From Candidatus Rokuibacteriota bacterium (GTDB lineage: Bacteria > Methylomirabilota > Methylomirabilia > Rokubacteriales > CSP1-6): 64,000 bases of DNA. A program made the translations under genes and the position numbers. Shown piece by piece: positions 25,968 to 34,917 of the stretch (position 1 is the stretch's first letter; each line of letters begins with the position of its first letter). Below the pieces are notes generated by a model. It worked only from the letters and a program-made list of their open reading frames with translations. It did no database searches and was not told the DNA's origin. The DNA lies in assembly GCA_003220225.1 (NCBI GenBank), contig QHRU01000037.1, forward strand, positions 1-64,000, written 5' to 3'.

Positions 25968-27695
25968 CTACTTCTCGCGGAAGCGGTTGACGATGGGCAA
26001 GCGCCAGTCGCGGCCGAAGGCGCGCGGCGTGATCTTGACCCCGATCGGCCCCTGCCGACGCTTGTACTCGGCGGCGTCGATCATGCGCACGACCTTGCGG
26101 ACGATCGCCGGATCGAAGCCCTGGGCGATCAGATCGGCCACGCCGCGGCTCTCCTCCACGTAGGCCTCGAGGATGGCGTCGAGCACGTCGTAGGGCGGCA
26201 GCGTGTCCTGGTCCTTCTGCTCGTGGCGCAGCTCGGCCGACGGCGCGCGCTCGATGATGGACTCGGGAATCACGGGCTTGCCCGCGCGCGCGTTGACGTG
26301 GCGCGAGAGCTCGTAGACGAGGGTCTTCGGCACGTCCTTGATCACGGCGAACCCGCCCGCCATGTCACCGTAGAGGGTGGAGTAGCCGACGGCGATCTCG
26401 CTCTTGTTGCCCGTGGTCAGCACGAGCCAGCCGAACTTGTTCGACAGCGCCATGAGCAGCGTGCCGCGAATGCGCGCCTGGATGTTTTCCTCGGTCACGT
26501 CCTCCTTGAGGCCCTTGAAGGGCTGCGCGAGCGACTTCAGGAAGCCCTTGAAGACCGGCGTGATCGGCAGCCGCAGGAACTCGATGCCGAGGTTCTTCGC
26601 CAGCCGCCGCGCGTCGTCGCGCGTGCCGCGCGAGGAGAACGGCGAGGGCATGGTGACGCCGGTCACGTTCTCGCGGCCGAGACCCTCGGCCGCCACCGCC
26701 GCCACCAGCGCGGAGTCGATGCCGCCCGAGAGCCCGATGACCACGCGCTTGAAGCCGTTCTTGCGGACGTAGTCGCGGGTGCCGAGCACGAGCGCCTGGA
26801 AGACCTCGTCGACGCGCGGCAGCGGCTCGGCCATCTGCGCCGGCACCGGCGGCGGCGGCGCCGAGCGCGCGGGCAGCGGCGGCAGGCTGATGCGCGGCGC
26901 GCCGGCGACGTCGAGCGTCTCCTTCCGGCGCCGCGAGTCTTGCAGGCGCGCGCGGAAGACCGCGTCGAGATCGAGATCGGCGGTCACCATCTCCTCGACG
27001 AACTGGCGCCCGCGCGCCACCGTCTCGCCGTGCGGGTCGACGATCACGCTGGCGCCGTCGAAGACCAGCTCGTCCTGGCCGCCCACCATGTTGACGAAGG
27101 CCAGCCAGACGACGTCGTCGGCCGCGCGCGTGGCGACCATGCGCTCGCGGAAGCGCGCCTTGCCGGCGTGGTACGGTGAGCCGTTGATGGTGACGATCAG
27201 CTCGGCGCCGGCGAGCGCCTGCGGCGTCGTCGGCCCCGTCGGATACCAGAGGTCCTCGCAGACGTTCACGGCGACGCACGTCTGGCCGAACGAGAAGACC
27301 GACGCCTCGCGTCCCGCCTGGAAGTAGCGGTTCTCGTCGAAGACGCCGTAGTTCGGCAGATACTGCTTGTGATAGACGCCGGCCAGCGCGCCGTCGTGGA
27401 TGACAGCGGCGGCGTTGAAGAGGTCCTGGCGCTTGTCCACGAAGCCGACGACGGCGGTGAGGCCCCGCGCCGCCTTCGTCACCTCCGCCAGCGCGGCGAG
27501 GTTGGCCTCGATGAACGCGGACTTGAACAGCAGGTCCTCGGGCGGATAGCCGGTGATGGCCAGCTCGGGGAACGCGACGAGGTCGGCGCCGAGCGCGCGC
27601 GCCTGCGCGATGCCGTCCACGATGCGGCGGGTGTTGCCCTCGACGTCTCCGACGGTCGGGTTGATCTGGGCGAGGCTCACGCGGAAGCGCCGCAT
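25968..27695 (-). CDS. nadE: Glutamine-dependent NAD+ synthetase NadE
   Basis: 575 aa from the ATG at 27695. N-terminal nitrilase-type glutaminase: Glu in FPELAITGYPPEDL, Lys in YHKQYLPNYGVFDE, Cys in NVCEDLW. C-terminal synthetase from about residue 290: P-loop GLSGGIDSALV, LTTGNKSEIAVGYSTLYGDM. It amidates deamido-NAD using ammonia from glutamine. A TACAAT box (+ strand ATTGTA, 27701-27706) is five to six bases before ATG, suggesting a leaderless message. Upstream extension of the frame to 28004 is not supported. Confidence 0.95.
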   Translation of the reverse strand: MRRFRVSLAQINPTVGDVEGNTRRIVDGIAQARALGADLVAFPELAITGYPPEDLLFKSAFIEANLAALAEVTKAARGLTAVVGFVDKRQDLFNAAAVIHDGALAGVYHKQYLPNYGVFDENRYFQAGREASVFSFGQTCVAVNVCEDLWYPTGPTTPQALAGAELIVTINGSPYHAGKARFRERMVATRAADDVVWLAFVNMVGGQDELVFDGASVIVDPHGETVARGRQFVEEMVTADLDLDAVFRARLQDSRRRKETLDVAGAPRISLPPLPARSAPPPPVPAQMAEPLPRVDEVFQALVLGTRDYVRKNGFKRVVIGLSGGIDSALVAAVAAEGLGRENVTGVTMPSPFSSRGTRDDARRLAKNLGIEFLRLPITPVFKGFLKSLAQPFKGLKEDVTEENIQARIRGTLLMALSNKFGWLVLTTGNKSEIAVGYSTLYGDMAGGFAVIKDVPKTLVYELSRHVNARAGKPVIPESIIERAPSAELRHEQKDQDTLPPYDVLDAILEAYVEESRGVADLIAQGFDPAIVRKVVRMIDAAEYKRRQGPIGVKITPRAFGRDWRLPIVNRFREK

Positions 27696-27960
27696 GCCGC
27701 TATTGTAACCGCGCGGTCGTAGAGCGAGCACGAAGTTCCGCGTATTTCGCTCGTCCCTCCAGGCAGGAAGCGACCGAGGCTTACGGGCCGGCGATGGTGC
27801 TACAGACGACGCACAACGTGATGCAGCCGAGGAACGACGAGCAAAAGTGCGGCCTCGGGGGCCGGGGTTGCGCGGCCTCGGCGGGGGGCCCCCGTTCACG
27901 GAAATGGAGACCGACCGCCAAGTGCCGCGCTGACATCCGCGGATGGTGTATGACTGGGGC

Positions 27961-28509
27961 ATGGTCGACAGCCCAGATGTCCGCGTCGTACTCGACGAAC
28001 TCACCGCCGTCAGGCAGCGATTCGATCGACTTGCCGGTGACGCCTACTCTCTCGGGCAATCGCTCGGCAACCTCGAGCGCCGGTTGTGGGGCGACCCACA
28101 CGAGCAGGCGGTGCTCGCGGAGTTGCTGCATGAGATCCGCCGTCGCTTCGGTTCGCCGGGACGCATGCTGGACGAGCGGGAGATGCGAGAGCTCAGTGCG
28201 TTCTTATTCGAGTACCTCGCGGGGGTTCCGCGAAAGGACTGGGATCTCGCCTCGCGGCTCGCGAAGGCTCAGGAGCAGACGCAGACATGGCTGGTCACCT
28301 CGGGGGTGGTCGAAGAGCTCCATCGCCGCGCGCGAGAGCAGCGGGCGGGGGCGCTGCGGACGGTCGGCGCGCTACCAGACGATCAACAGGCGGTGCTTCG
28401 CCCTGCCGTTACGGCCATGGAGGCGGCATTCAGCCTCATGGAGAGGAACATCGAGGCCGTCCATACGGTGTGGAACCGGCTCTTTCCCGGTTCGGCCGCA
28501 GCGTCCTGA
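27961..28509 (+). CDS. Hypothetical helical protein
   Basis: 182 aa from the ATG at 27961 (the track's start at 27943 adds six residues; neither has a ribosome binding site). The sequence is mostly amphipathic helix, rich in Leu, Glu, Arg and Gln, with no signal or membrane span and no cysteines or recognisable motif. Upstream, 27696-27960 holds no convincing gene. I cannot assign a function. It borders other unusual genes and may belong to an accessory patch. Confidence 0.55.
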   Translation: MVDSPDVRVVLDELTAVRQRFDRLAGDAYSLGQSLGNLERRLWGDPHEQAVLAELLHEIRRRFGSPGRMLDEREMRELSAFLFEYLAGVPRKDWDLASRLAKAQEQTQTWLVTSGVVEELHRRAREQRAGALRTVGALPDDQQAVLRPAVTAMEAAFSLMERNIEAVHTVWNRLFPGSAAAS

Positions 28510-28700
28510 TTTAGCCGCGGCGAACGTCACAAACGGCTGGAACGTCACGGGGCTGTCACATGTGACGGAAGGCGGGTTCTTCGCGAAGTATGGCGTACGT
28601 GAGTTCGACGAAGTCGACGGCATGCTCGCCACGATAAGCAACAAGCGAGGCGCCTCGCTGATCGTCGCGGGGGAGCTTCTGTTGACGCGTCCCTGTCGGC

Positions 28701-29771
28701 TCAGCTCAGCGCCGCCCCAACCGCATTCACGTACAGCGCATAGATTGACGTGCTGCCGGTCATGAACAACCGGTTGCGCTTGGTTCCGCCGAAGCAGAGG
28801 TTCGCGATAACTTCCGGCGTATGCAGGAACGCTAGCAAATCGCCGCTGGGCGCGTGAACACGCACGCCGTTCGTGTCGACCCCACCCCAGCCCCAACCGC
28901 ACCACACATTGCCGTCGGTGTCACAGCGGATACCGTCGGTGAACCCCGGCTTGAAGTCGGCGAAGACCTTGCCGCCGCGCAAGGCATTGTTGACGACGTC
29001 GAACACGATGATGTTTGCCGGATACTGCGGGCCGTCGGTTGCTCCGGTGTCGACGACATAGCAGCGTTTGAAGTCGGGCGAGAAGCAGATGCCGTTAGGA
29101 CGCCGCATCGGGCCTTCGGCTGCCACCGTCGTCTTGCCACTCGGATCGATGCGATAGACGCGTGTGGGCAGCTCGAACGCCGCTTTGTGCCCTTCGTACG
29201 GGCCCAGGATCCCGTAACCCGGGTCGGTGAACCAGATCGAACCATCGGAGTGGACCGCGGCATCGTTCGGCGCGTTGAGCTTCTTGCCTTCGAAGTTATC
29301 GACCAACACGGTCCAGGTGCCGTCGTACTCGCGGCGGCGCACGCGGCGCGTGTCGTGCTCCAGGGCGATCAACCGGCCCTGGTTGTCGCGCGTGTGTCCG
29401 TTCGAATAGCCCGAGTCGGTCTGGAACACACTCACGTGGCCGTCATCCTCGATCCAGCGCAGCGTGCGGTGGTTCGGGATGTCGCTCCATATGAGACTGC
29501 CCCAGTCGCCCATCCAAACGGGGCCTTCGCACCAGAGCGCGCGGTCGTTGCCCATGCCGTGCCAGATTCGCTGCAGCGTCGCGTTGCCCTGCACTCCCGT
29601 GAAGCGCTTGTCCCGCACCTCCCACGCCGGCTCCGGATAGGTGACGGTGGTGTCGCCCGTCCAGTCGCGGTCGCGGCCGAACTTGTCCGCCGCCAAGGCG
29701 AGCGGCGTGGTCGCGGCCGTCCCGACCGTCGCCGCCGCCGCGGCGAGAAAGTTGCGTCGACTCGTCTCCAT
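28701..29771 (-). CDS. SMP-30/gluconolactonase-family protein, Tat-exported
   Basis: 356 aa from the second ATG (29771), which has AGGAGG six bases upstream; the track's ATG at 29777 abuts the AGGAGG. Tat signal SRRNFLAAAAATVGT. Six-bladed propeller of the SMP-30 family: metal ligands in WCEGPVW, APNDAAVHSDGSIWFTDPGYG and TDGIRCDTDGNVWCGWG. Likely a periplasmic lactonase acting on sugar lactones. The preceding 190 bases (28510-28700) hold only an unassigned palindrome GTCACATGTGAC at 28555. Confidence 0.88.
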   Translation of the reverse strand: METSRRNFLAAAAATVGTAATTPLALAADKFGRDRDWTGDTTVTYPEPAWEVRDKRFTGVQGNATLQRIWHGMGNDRALWCEGPVWMGDWGSLIWSDIPNHRTLRWIEDDGHVSVFQTDSGYSNGHTRDNQGRLIALEHDTRRVRRREYDGTWTVLVDNFEGKKLNAPNDAAVHSDGSIWFTDPGYGILGPYEGHKAAFELPTRVYRIDPSGKTTVAAEGPMRRPNGICFSPDFKRCYVVDTGATDGPQYPANIIVFDVVNNALRGGKVFADFKPGFTDGIRCDTDGNVWCGWGWGGVDTNGVRVHAPSGDLLAFLHTPEVIANLCFGGTKRNRLFMTGSTSIYALYVNAVGAALS

Positions 29772-29908
29772 GGCCATCCTCCTCTGAGGGTCCGCCTGCG
29801 CGCGATAGACGGTGGCACGAAACGGGTCAATTTATTAACGCATCGACTGCGAACGCGCAAGACGCATCGCGGCAGCGCCATGGATCTCGGGCACGGTCGT
29901 CATCGGAA

Positions 29909-30083
29909 TTGCGTTACTCCTATCGCGAATGGGTCGCGGCAGGGGGTCTGATCTCCTACGGGCCGAATCTCACAACGATCGTGCGCGACCCCGTTCCCGT
30001 CATGATCGACAAGATCCTAAGGGGCCCTCGGCCTCACGCTCCCGGCGTCGCTGCTGACGCGGGCGGATCAGGTCATAGAGTGA
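29909..30083 (+). pseudogene. Decayed 3' fragment of an ABC_sub_bind-family substrate-binding protein gene
   Basis: One frame reads YREWVAAGGLISYGPN ... IDKILRG, and from base 30027 a different frame reads LGLTLPASLLTRADQVIE and a stop. These are the conserved penultimate and C-terminal segments of the PF04392 (TrpX-like) ABC binding-protein family, which I know as REY..AGGLMSYG ... GRILKG ... LGL.VP..LLARADEVIE. About 25 residues between them are missing and the frame is shifted, and nothing upstream encodes the rest. It is a relic, not a gene. Confidence 0.8.
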
Positions 30084-30224
30084 TCGACCGGCGTGTATTC
30101 ATACTGGGCCTGGAAGCAATCCTTGCCGCTCACCGCCGAGGCGCAGCCGGCACGCAAGGTGCCGTGTGTTGGCGATGTAACGTCAGCAGGCCGGTCTATA
30201 ACCGCGCGGTGCTATGATCGCCGC

Positions 30225-30413
30225 ATGCCGGCCAAGGTCCCGTGGCTCCCGTCCGTCCTCCCGCCGGGCGCCCGTCCGGAGCGCTGCCCCCGCTGCGGGC
30301 GGATGGCGCTCATCCCCTGGACGCTCCGTCGCGACAACGCCACGAAGGCGATCCTGAGGACCTGGGTGTGCACGGAATGCCAGACGCTCGTGGAGCGCCC
30401 CGAGCCGGAGTAG
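30225..30413 (+). CDS. Small zinc-ribbon protein
   Basis: 62 aa with two CxxC knuckles: RCPRCGRMAL near residue 21 and WVCTECQTL near 49. No further family assignment. The ATG at 30225 follows a TATGAT box by six bases, implying a leaderless mRNA; the 106-aa track version starts earlier without support. Its 3' end overlaps the next gene's predicted start by 37 bases. Confidence 0.72.
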   Translation: MPAKVPWLPSVLPPGARPERCPRCGRMALIPWTLRRDNATKAILRTWVCTECQTLVERPEPE

Positions 30414-30952
30414 CCGGTATCGTCGCGCGCTGGCAGCCCTGGGCCGGCGACGGCCTCGAGCATCTCGTCGTTCACGAGCGTCCGGACGGCGTGGCCGCCG
30501 AGTCCGTCGTCGTCGCCGACGGGTTCGCCGCACGCTACCGCATCGTCTGCGACGCCGGGTGGCGCACACGCCGGCTCGAGGTCGCGCTCGTCGGCGCCGA
30601 GCGCGGGCTCGTGTTGGCCGGCGACGGCCGCGGACACTGGACCGACGCTGCCGGCGCCGCCCTCGTCGCGCTCGACGGCGCGCTCGACGTCGATCTCACG
30701 GCCACGCCCTTCACCAACACGCTGCCGATCCGGCGCCTCGGGCTGGCCGCGGGCCGCACCGCCGAGATCCTCACGGTGTACGTGCGCGTCCCCGAGCTGA
30801 GCGTCGAGGCGGACCGGCAGCGCTACACGTGCCTGGAGCCCATGCGGCGGTACCGCTTCGAGTCGGTGGACGGTGATTTCACGCGCGACCTCGAGGTGGA
30901 CGCGCACGGCCTGATCGTCGTCTACCCCGGCCTGTTCCGTCGGGTCGGCTAG
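30377..30952 (+). CDS. Putative glycolipid-binding protein (PF06475-like)
   Basis: About 191 aa. Conserved features of the family: WQPWAGDGLEHLVVH at the N-terminus, RYRIVCDAGWRTRRLEV, DLTATPFTNTLPIRRL and QRYTCLEPMRRYRFESVDGDFTRDLEVDAHGLIVVYPGLF at the C-terminus (quoted in pieces). The ATG at 30377 is the nearest upstream start in frame. Function in the family is poorly known. The stop codon falls inside a 26-base direct repeat of the neighbouring LOG gene's 3' end. Confidence 0.82.
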   Translation: MPDARGAPRAGVAGIVARWQPWAGDGLEHLVVHERPDGVAAESVVVADGFAARYRIVCDAGWRTRRLEVALVGAERGLVLAGDGRGHWTDAAGAALVALDGALDVDLTATPFTNTLPIRRLGLAAGRTAEILTVYVRVPELSVEADRQRYTCLEPMRRYRFESVDGDFTRDLEVDAHGLIVVYPGLFRRVG

Positions 30953-31150
30953 AGCGTATTGACGAAGTCGAATCCGACGCCCGCGGCGGCGAGAACGGTC
31001 CAGATGCTAGGCGCCGACGAGCGCACGACTGAGGCGTAGGCCGCCTACGTCGCAGGGAGGGCGCGAGGAGGCGGGCCGCTGCCGCGTCCTCGCGAACGAC
31101 GCAGATGGACCGTTATCGGCGCCGCGGCTAGAGCGTGTTGACGAAGTCGA
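30946..31150. repeat. 26-bp direct repeat flanking palindromic element copy B
   Basis: CGGCTAGAGCGTATTGACGA... at 30946-30971 and the same with one change at 31125-31150. The right copy is the true 3' end of the LOG-family gene (its TAG plus the last seven codons); the left copy overlaps the stop of the glycolipid-binding gene. Between them lies the palindromic element at 30994-31114. Confidence 0.88.
30994..31114. repeat. Palindromic intergenic element, copy B
   Basis: Ends AACGGTCCA and TGGACCGTT are inverted repeats; an internal arm GTAGGCCGCCTAC is palindromic. The core CAGATGCTAGGCGCCGACGA and the end ACGACGCAGATGG are shared with copy A at 57984. Relative to copy A both members of each stem have changed together. 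A 25-base insert near the right end forms a further inverted repeat CGCGAGGA...TCCTCGCG. Confidence 0.88.
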
Positions 31151-32156
31151 TCAGCTGCCGGAGCCGCGCGTACGACGAGCGGTTGAACGGCACGAGCAGC
31201 CGCGGCAGATTCGGATACTCGTTGTACTCCTGCGGGAATGGCCCCGGCGCCTGGTCCACCGGCCCCTTGAGCACGTCCTCGAAGCGCTGCTGGATCACCG
31301 CCAGATCCGTGTCGCGCAGCGGGCGGGTCAGCCGGAACACCAGGTTGTCGCCCACGATCCGCGAGGAGTGATAGACGCGGTAGAACGTCGTCAGCTGCTC
31401 CACCGCCTGGTCGACCGTGTCGACGATGCGGTAGAACGACGTGTCGATGGGATCGATGAGATCCTGTGCGGCGAGCGTGTCGCGCACGAAGGCGTCCCAC
31501 TTGCGCCAGTACGGCGTCTGGTCGGTCTCCACGAGCACCATCGGCACGATGGTCGCCTTGCCCGTCTGCATCAGCGTCAACACCTCGAACGCCTCGTCCA
31601 TCGTGCCGAAGCCGCCCGGGAAGAGCGCGATACCGCTCGCCTCCTTCACGAGGAAGAGCTTGCGCGTGAAGAAGTACTTGAACGTGATGAGCTTGGGATC
31701 GGAGGCGATCCACGGATTCGCCTCCTGCTCGAACGGCAGCCGGATGTTGAGGCCGAACGACCGCTCGCCGCCGGCGCCCTCCTGCGCGGCGCCCATGATG
31801 CCGGCGCCGGCGCCGGTCACCACCATCCAGCCCGCTTCGACCATGCGGCGGCCGAACATCAGCGCGGCCATGGCCGCCGACTGTGTGGGCGCCGTGCGCG
31901 CGGAGCCGAACACCGTGACCTTGCGGACGTCGCGGTACGGCGCGAACACCTTGTACGCGTACCGCAGCTCCTTCAGCGCCGTGTTGGTGACCTTGAGGTC
32001 GCCGGTGGATGCGCCGTCCTCGTAGAGCTTCAGGACGGTCGTCAGCATGTGCTGGAAGTAGCCGCGGCGGTCGGAGGGCACGCCGAGGACGTCGAGCAGG
32101 TCTACGGTCAGCCGATTGGCTTCTTCGTTCTGTAACGCGTACCGACGATCGGGCAC
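31128..32156 (-). CDS. LOG family protein (TIGR00730, Rossmann fold nucleotide hydrolase)
   Basis: 342 aa, longer than the 190-aa plant-type LOG. The catalytic motif PGGFGTMDEAFE is near residue 182, preceded by VTVFGSARTAP and VVTGAGAGIMGAAQEGA. LOG proteins cleave nucleoside monophosphates at the N-glycosidic bond. GTG start with a TATACT box exactly six bases upstream (32163-32168), so probably leaderless. The extra C-terminal 100 residues are seen in the long bacterial subgroup. Confidence 0.9.
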   Translation of the reverse strand: MPDRRYALQNEEANRLTVDLLDVLGVPSDRRGYFQHMLTTVLKLYEDGASTGDLKVTNTALKELRYAYKVFAPYRDVRKVTVFGSARTAPTQSAAMAALMFGRRMVEAGWMVVTGAGAGIMGAAQEGAGGERSFGLNIRLPFEQEANPWIASDPKLITFKYFFTRKLFLVKEASGIALFPGGFGTMDEAFEVLTLMQTGKATIVPMVLVETDQTPYWRKWDAFVRDTLAAQDLIDPIDTSFYRIVDTVDQAVEQLTTFYRVYHSSRIVGDNLVFRLTRPLRDTDLAVIQQRFEDVLKGPVDQAPGPFPQEYNEYPNLPRLLVPFNRSSYARLRQLIDFVNTL

Positions 32157-32171
32157 GAATTCAGTATACGC

Positions 32172-33045
32172 TCAGCGCCGGCCGGTGACCGTCATCCAGA
32201 GGCCGAGGACGACGAGGACGCCGCCGAGCGCGGTGAAGCGCGTGACCGCCTCGCCCAGGACGACGGCGCCGAGCAGCGCCCCGACCACCGGCTGCACGGT
32301 GAGGAACGGCGCCGCCCGCGACGCCTCGACCCGCGCCAGCGCCCAGTTCCAGACGAGATAGGCGCCGGCGCTGATCACGAGCGCCAGGTAGAGCGTCCCC
32401 GCCACCGCCGACGGCGTCACCACCGGCCGCGCGCCGGCCGCCCACTCCAGCGCGGCGAGCGGCGCCGTCACCAGCATGCCCCAGACGATCGACCGCGCGG
32501 TGATCGCGGTGGCGTTCGTGTCGGTCAGCACCGTGCGGCCCAGCAGCGAATACGAGGCGTAGGCGATGCCGGACAGGATGAGCAGGGCATCGCCGCGCCA
32601 GCGCGGCAGGATCTCGAGCGTGACGCCCGGCACGCCGTTGAGGACGACGAGGACCGCGCCGGCGACCGCGAGCGCCGCGCCCGCCGCCTCGCGCCGCGTG
32701 AGCCGCTCGCCGAGGAGCAGCGGGCCGAGCACGACCAGCGTGAGCGGCTCGACGACGATGAGCAGGGCGGCATTGGTCGCCGACGAGCGCGCGATGCCCC
32801 AGTGCGAGAGCGCGAAGGCCGCGGCGAAGCCGAGCGCGCCCATCCAGAAGACGCGCGCGCCCTGCCCCGGCGTGAGCCCCCGTGGGATGGGAGCGGTCGC
32901 TCCCCGCCGCGCGAGCGGGACGAGCACGGCGGCGCAGCAGCGCCAGCGTCATGGGCGGCACGTCATCGAGGACGAGGCGCGTGACGACGTAGGAGGTGGC
33001 GTAGACGATGTTGGCGGCGAGCAGCAGGGTGGCGGCGACGCCCAT
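32172..33045 (-). pseudogene. EamA/DMT-family transporter gene with a frameshift near its 5' end
   Basis: The start frame (ATG 33045) reads MGVAATLLLAANIVYATSYV and DDVPPMTLALLR, a normal EamA N-terminus, then loses sense. The adjacent frame takes over at GTG 32927 with VLVPLARRGA and continues as a full EamA protein through two repeats to 32172. The switch is within CTGCTGCGCCGCCGTG; removing one base (or adding two) restores one frame of about 290 codons. TATTCT six bases before the ATG looks like an intact leaderless promoter. It may be a recent mutation or a sequencing/assembly error. Confidence 0.8.
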
Positions 33046-33060
33046 CCCAGCAGAATACGG

Positions 33061-33498
33061 TCAGCGCCCCGTGGCCGCCTCCCCCCTGAGCGTCATGCAG
33101 GTGCTCGTGGCGTGCGCCACCAGCCGGTCCTTCGCGTCGCGCACGTCGCACTCCACGAGGCCGACGGTGCGGCCGGCGGAGACCACGCGCCCCTCGGCGC
33201 GCAGCTTGCCCGTCCACACGGGCTTCGTGAAATTGATCTTGAGCTCGAGCGTCGTGAACGTCTCGCCCTCGCCGAGAAGGGCCGCGTAGGCCATGCCCAT
33301 GGCGGCGTCGGCGATGTCGGCCAGCACGCCGCCGTGCAGCGTGCCCATCGGGTTGGCGTGGCGCTCGGTGGCCTCGAACTCGACCAGCGCGCGGCCGGGC
33401 TCGATGGCGGCGAGGCTGAAGCCGATGAGCGTCGCGATCGCTGGCGGCGGCGCCTCGCCGCGCGCCAGCTTCTCGATCAGGTCGAGCATCTTCGCCAT
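33061..33498 (-). CDS. PaaI-type hotdog thioesterase
   Basis: 145 aa from the ATG at 33498. The hotdog thioesterase motif NPMGTLHGGVLADIADAAMG is near residue 49, with the catalytic Gly-His-Gly-Gly-like segment TLHGG, and a C-terminal CDVRDAKDRLVAHATSTCM. It hydrolyses acyl- or aryl-CoA thioesters. The start overlaps the MATE gene's 3' end by 22 bases. Confidence 0.9.
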   Translation of the reverse strand: MAKMLDLIEKLARGEAPPPAIATLIGFSLAAIEPGRALVEFEATERHANPMGTLHGGVLADIADAAMGMAYAALLGEGETFTTLELKINFTKPVWTGKLRAEGRVVSAGRTVGLVECDVRDAKDRLVAHATSTCMTLRGEAATGR

Positions 33499-34910
33499 GA
33501 GGCCTCCCGCCAGCCACCGCCCCTGACCGCGGACAGCAGCGTGACGCCGAACAGCACGAACGCGAGCGCGATGACAAATGACAGCGCCCTCGGCCCGCCG
33601 CCGAGCCAGTGGATCGCCAGCGAGCCGCCCACGGCCGCGAGCACCAGCCGCATGAACCCGGCGACGAGCGGCCACACCACGCGCCCCGCTCCCTGCGACG
33701 CGAAGTACAGCGCCAGCCCGAGGCCGAAGAATCCGTAGCTCGGCCCCACCACGCGCAGGTAGGCGCTGCCGGCGGCGACGACGGCGGGGTCGCGCGTGAA
33801 GAGGCTCATCCAGACGCCGGGGAACAGCGCGGCCGCGAGCCCGATCGTCTCCGTCAACGCGAAGGCCATCGCCCCGCCGACGAGCGCGATGCGCCGCGCC
33901 CGCGCCAGTTGACCCGCGCCGACGTTGGTGCCGACCATCGTCACGAGCGCCGAGCCGAGCCCGAACACGAGGGGGATCTGCAGATATTCGAGACGAGCGC
34001 CGGTGCCGTAACCGGCCAGCGCCACCGTGCCGAAGGCGCCGACGAGGCCGGTGAGCACCACGACCGTGAGATTCGTCTGGATCGTGTTGAGCGCGCCCGG
34101 CAACCCCACCCGGAGGATGTCGCGGAACAACGCCACGCGCAGGCGGACCCGGCGCAGCGAGAGCCGCACGAGGTTGCGTCGCGATCGCAGCGCGACGCCG
34201 AGCACCAGGCTGCCGAGACAATAGTAGATGACCACCGCGACGCCGGCGCCCGCGATGCCCAGGCGGGGCAACGGGCCCCAGCCCCAGATCAACGCCGGCG
34301 AGAGCACCACGAGAAGCGGGCCGCCCCCCACGACGACGACCGCGGGCAGTCGCATGTTGCCCGCGCCGCGCAGGACGCTGCCGAGCGTGTTGAAGAGCCA
34401 GAAGGCGCCGGCGCCGGCGAAGACGACGTTGGAGTACGTGAGGGCGGCGGCGAGCGCGCCGTCGGTCCCACCCATCGCGCGATAGAGGCGGGGTCCGCCC
34501 CAGAGCATGCCCACCGTGAAGGCGGCGCCGAGTACCAGCGCGATGGCGAGCGCGTGCACCACGAGCGCGTCGGCGTCGCGCCGCCGGCCGCCGCCGAGGG
34601 CGCGCGCGATCGCGGAGGCGATGCCCACGCCCATGCCGCCCGCCGACATCGTCTGCATCAGCATGACGAGGGGAAACACGAGGGCGATGCCCGCGAGCGC
34701 GTCGCGCCCGAGCCAGCCGACGTACACCGCCTCGAGGACGTTGATGGCCGCCTGGACGGCGATGACGACGACGTTGGGCGCGGCCAGCCGCAGCAGGGTG
34801 CCGGGAATCGGCGCCTCGAGGAGCACGCGGGTGCCCGCGGCGAGGCCCTCGCGGGCGGGGGGCGCCGGGGCGGCCGGGACGACGCCGAGGGTGCCGGCCG
34901 AGATGGCCAT
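33477..34910 (-). CDS. MATE-family efflux pump
   Basis: 477 aa with twelve predicted spans in two homologous halves: PNVVVIAVQAAINVLEAVYVGWLG and later VGLPGALNTIQTNLTVVVLTGLVG. MATE pumps expel cationic drugs or metabolites using sodium or proton gradients. Divergent from an HxlR regulator, the classical layout for an inducible pump. TTGACA-N17-TATTTA ends seven bases before ATG. Confidence 0.92.
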   Translation of the reverse strand: MAISAGTLGVVPAAPAPPAREGLAAGTRVLLEAPIPGTLLRLAAPNVVVIAVQAAINVLEAVYVGWLGRDALAGIALVFPLVMLMQTMSAGGMGVGIASAIARALGGGRRRDADALVVHALAIALVLGAAFTVGMLWGGPRLYRAMGGTDGALAAALTYSNVVFAGAGAFWLFNTLGSVLRGAGNMRLPAVVVVGGGPLLVVLSPALIWGWGPLPRLGIAGAGVAVVIYYCLGSLVLGVALRSRRNLVRLSLRRVRLRVALFRDILRVGLPGALNTIQTNLTVVVLTGLVGAFGTVALAGYGTGARLEYLQIPLVFGLGSALVTMVGTNVGAGQLARARRIALVGGAMAFALTETIGLAAALFPGVWMSLFTRDPAVVAAGSAYLRVVGPSYGFFGLGLALYFASQGAGRVVWPLVAGFMRLVLAAVGGSLAIHWLGGGPRALSFVIALAFVLFGVTLLSAVRGGGWREASWRRCST

Positions 34911-34917
34911 GACTTGT

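Noticed and set aside
27781-28131. 116-aa minus-strand ORF ending in a Cys-rich tail (a possible small peptide)
   Set aside because: No ribosome binding site, mostly antisense to the 27961 gene, no neighbouring maturation genes.
29909-30217. 102-aa ORF as an intact gene
   Set aside because: Its C-terminal half is the wrong frame for the family; the true C-terminal segment is in another frame, so it is a relic.
31045-31713. 222-aa ORF overlapping the LOG gene
   Set aside because: Out-of-frame shadow; the LOG frame carries PGGFGTMDE and a matching promoter.
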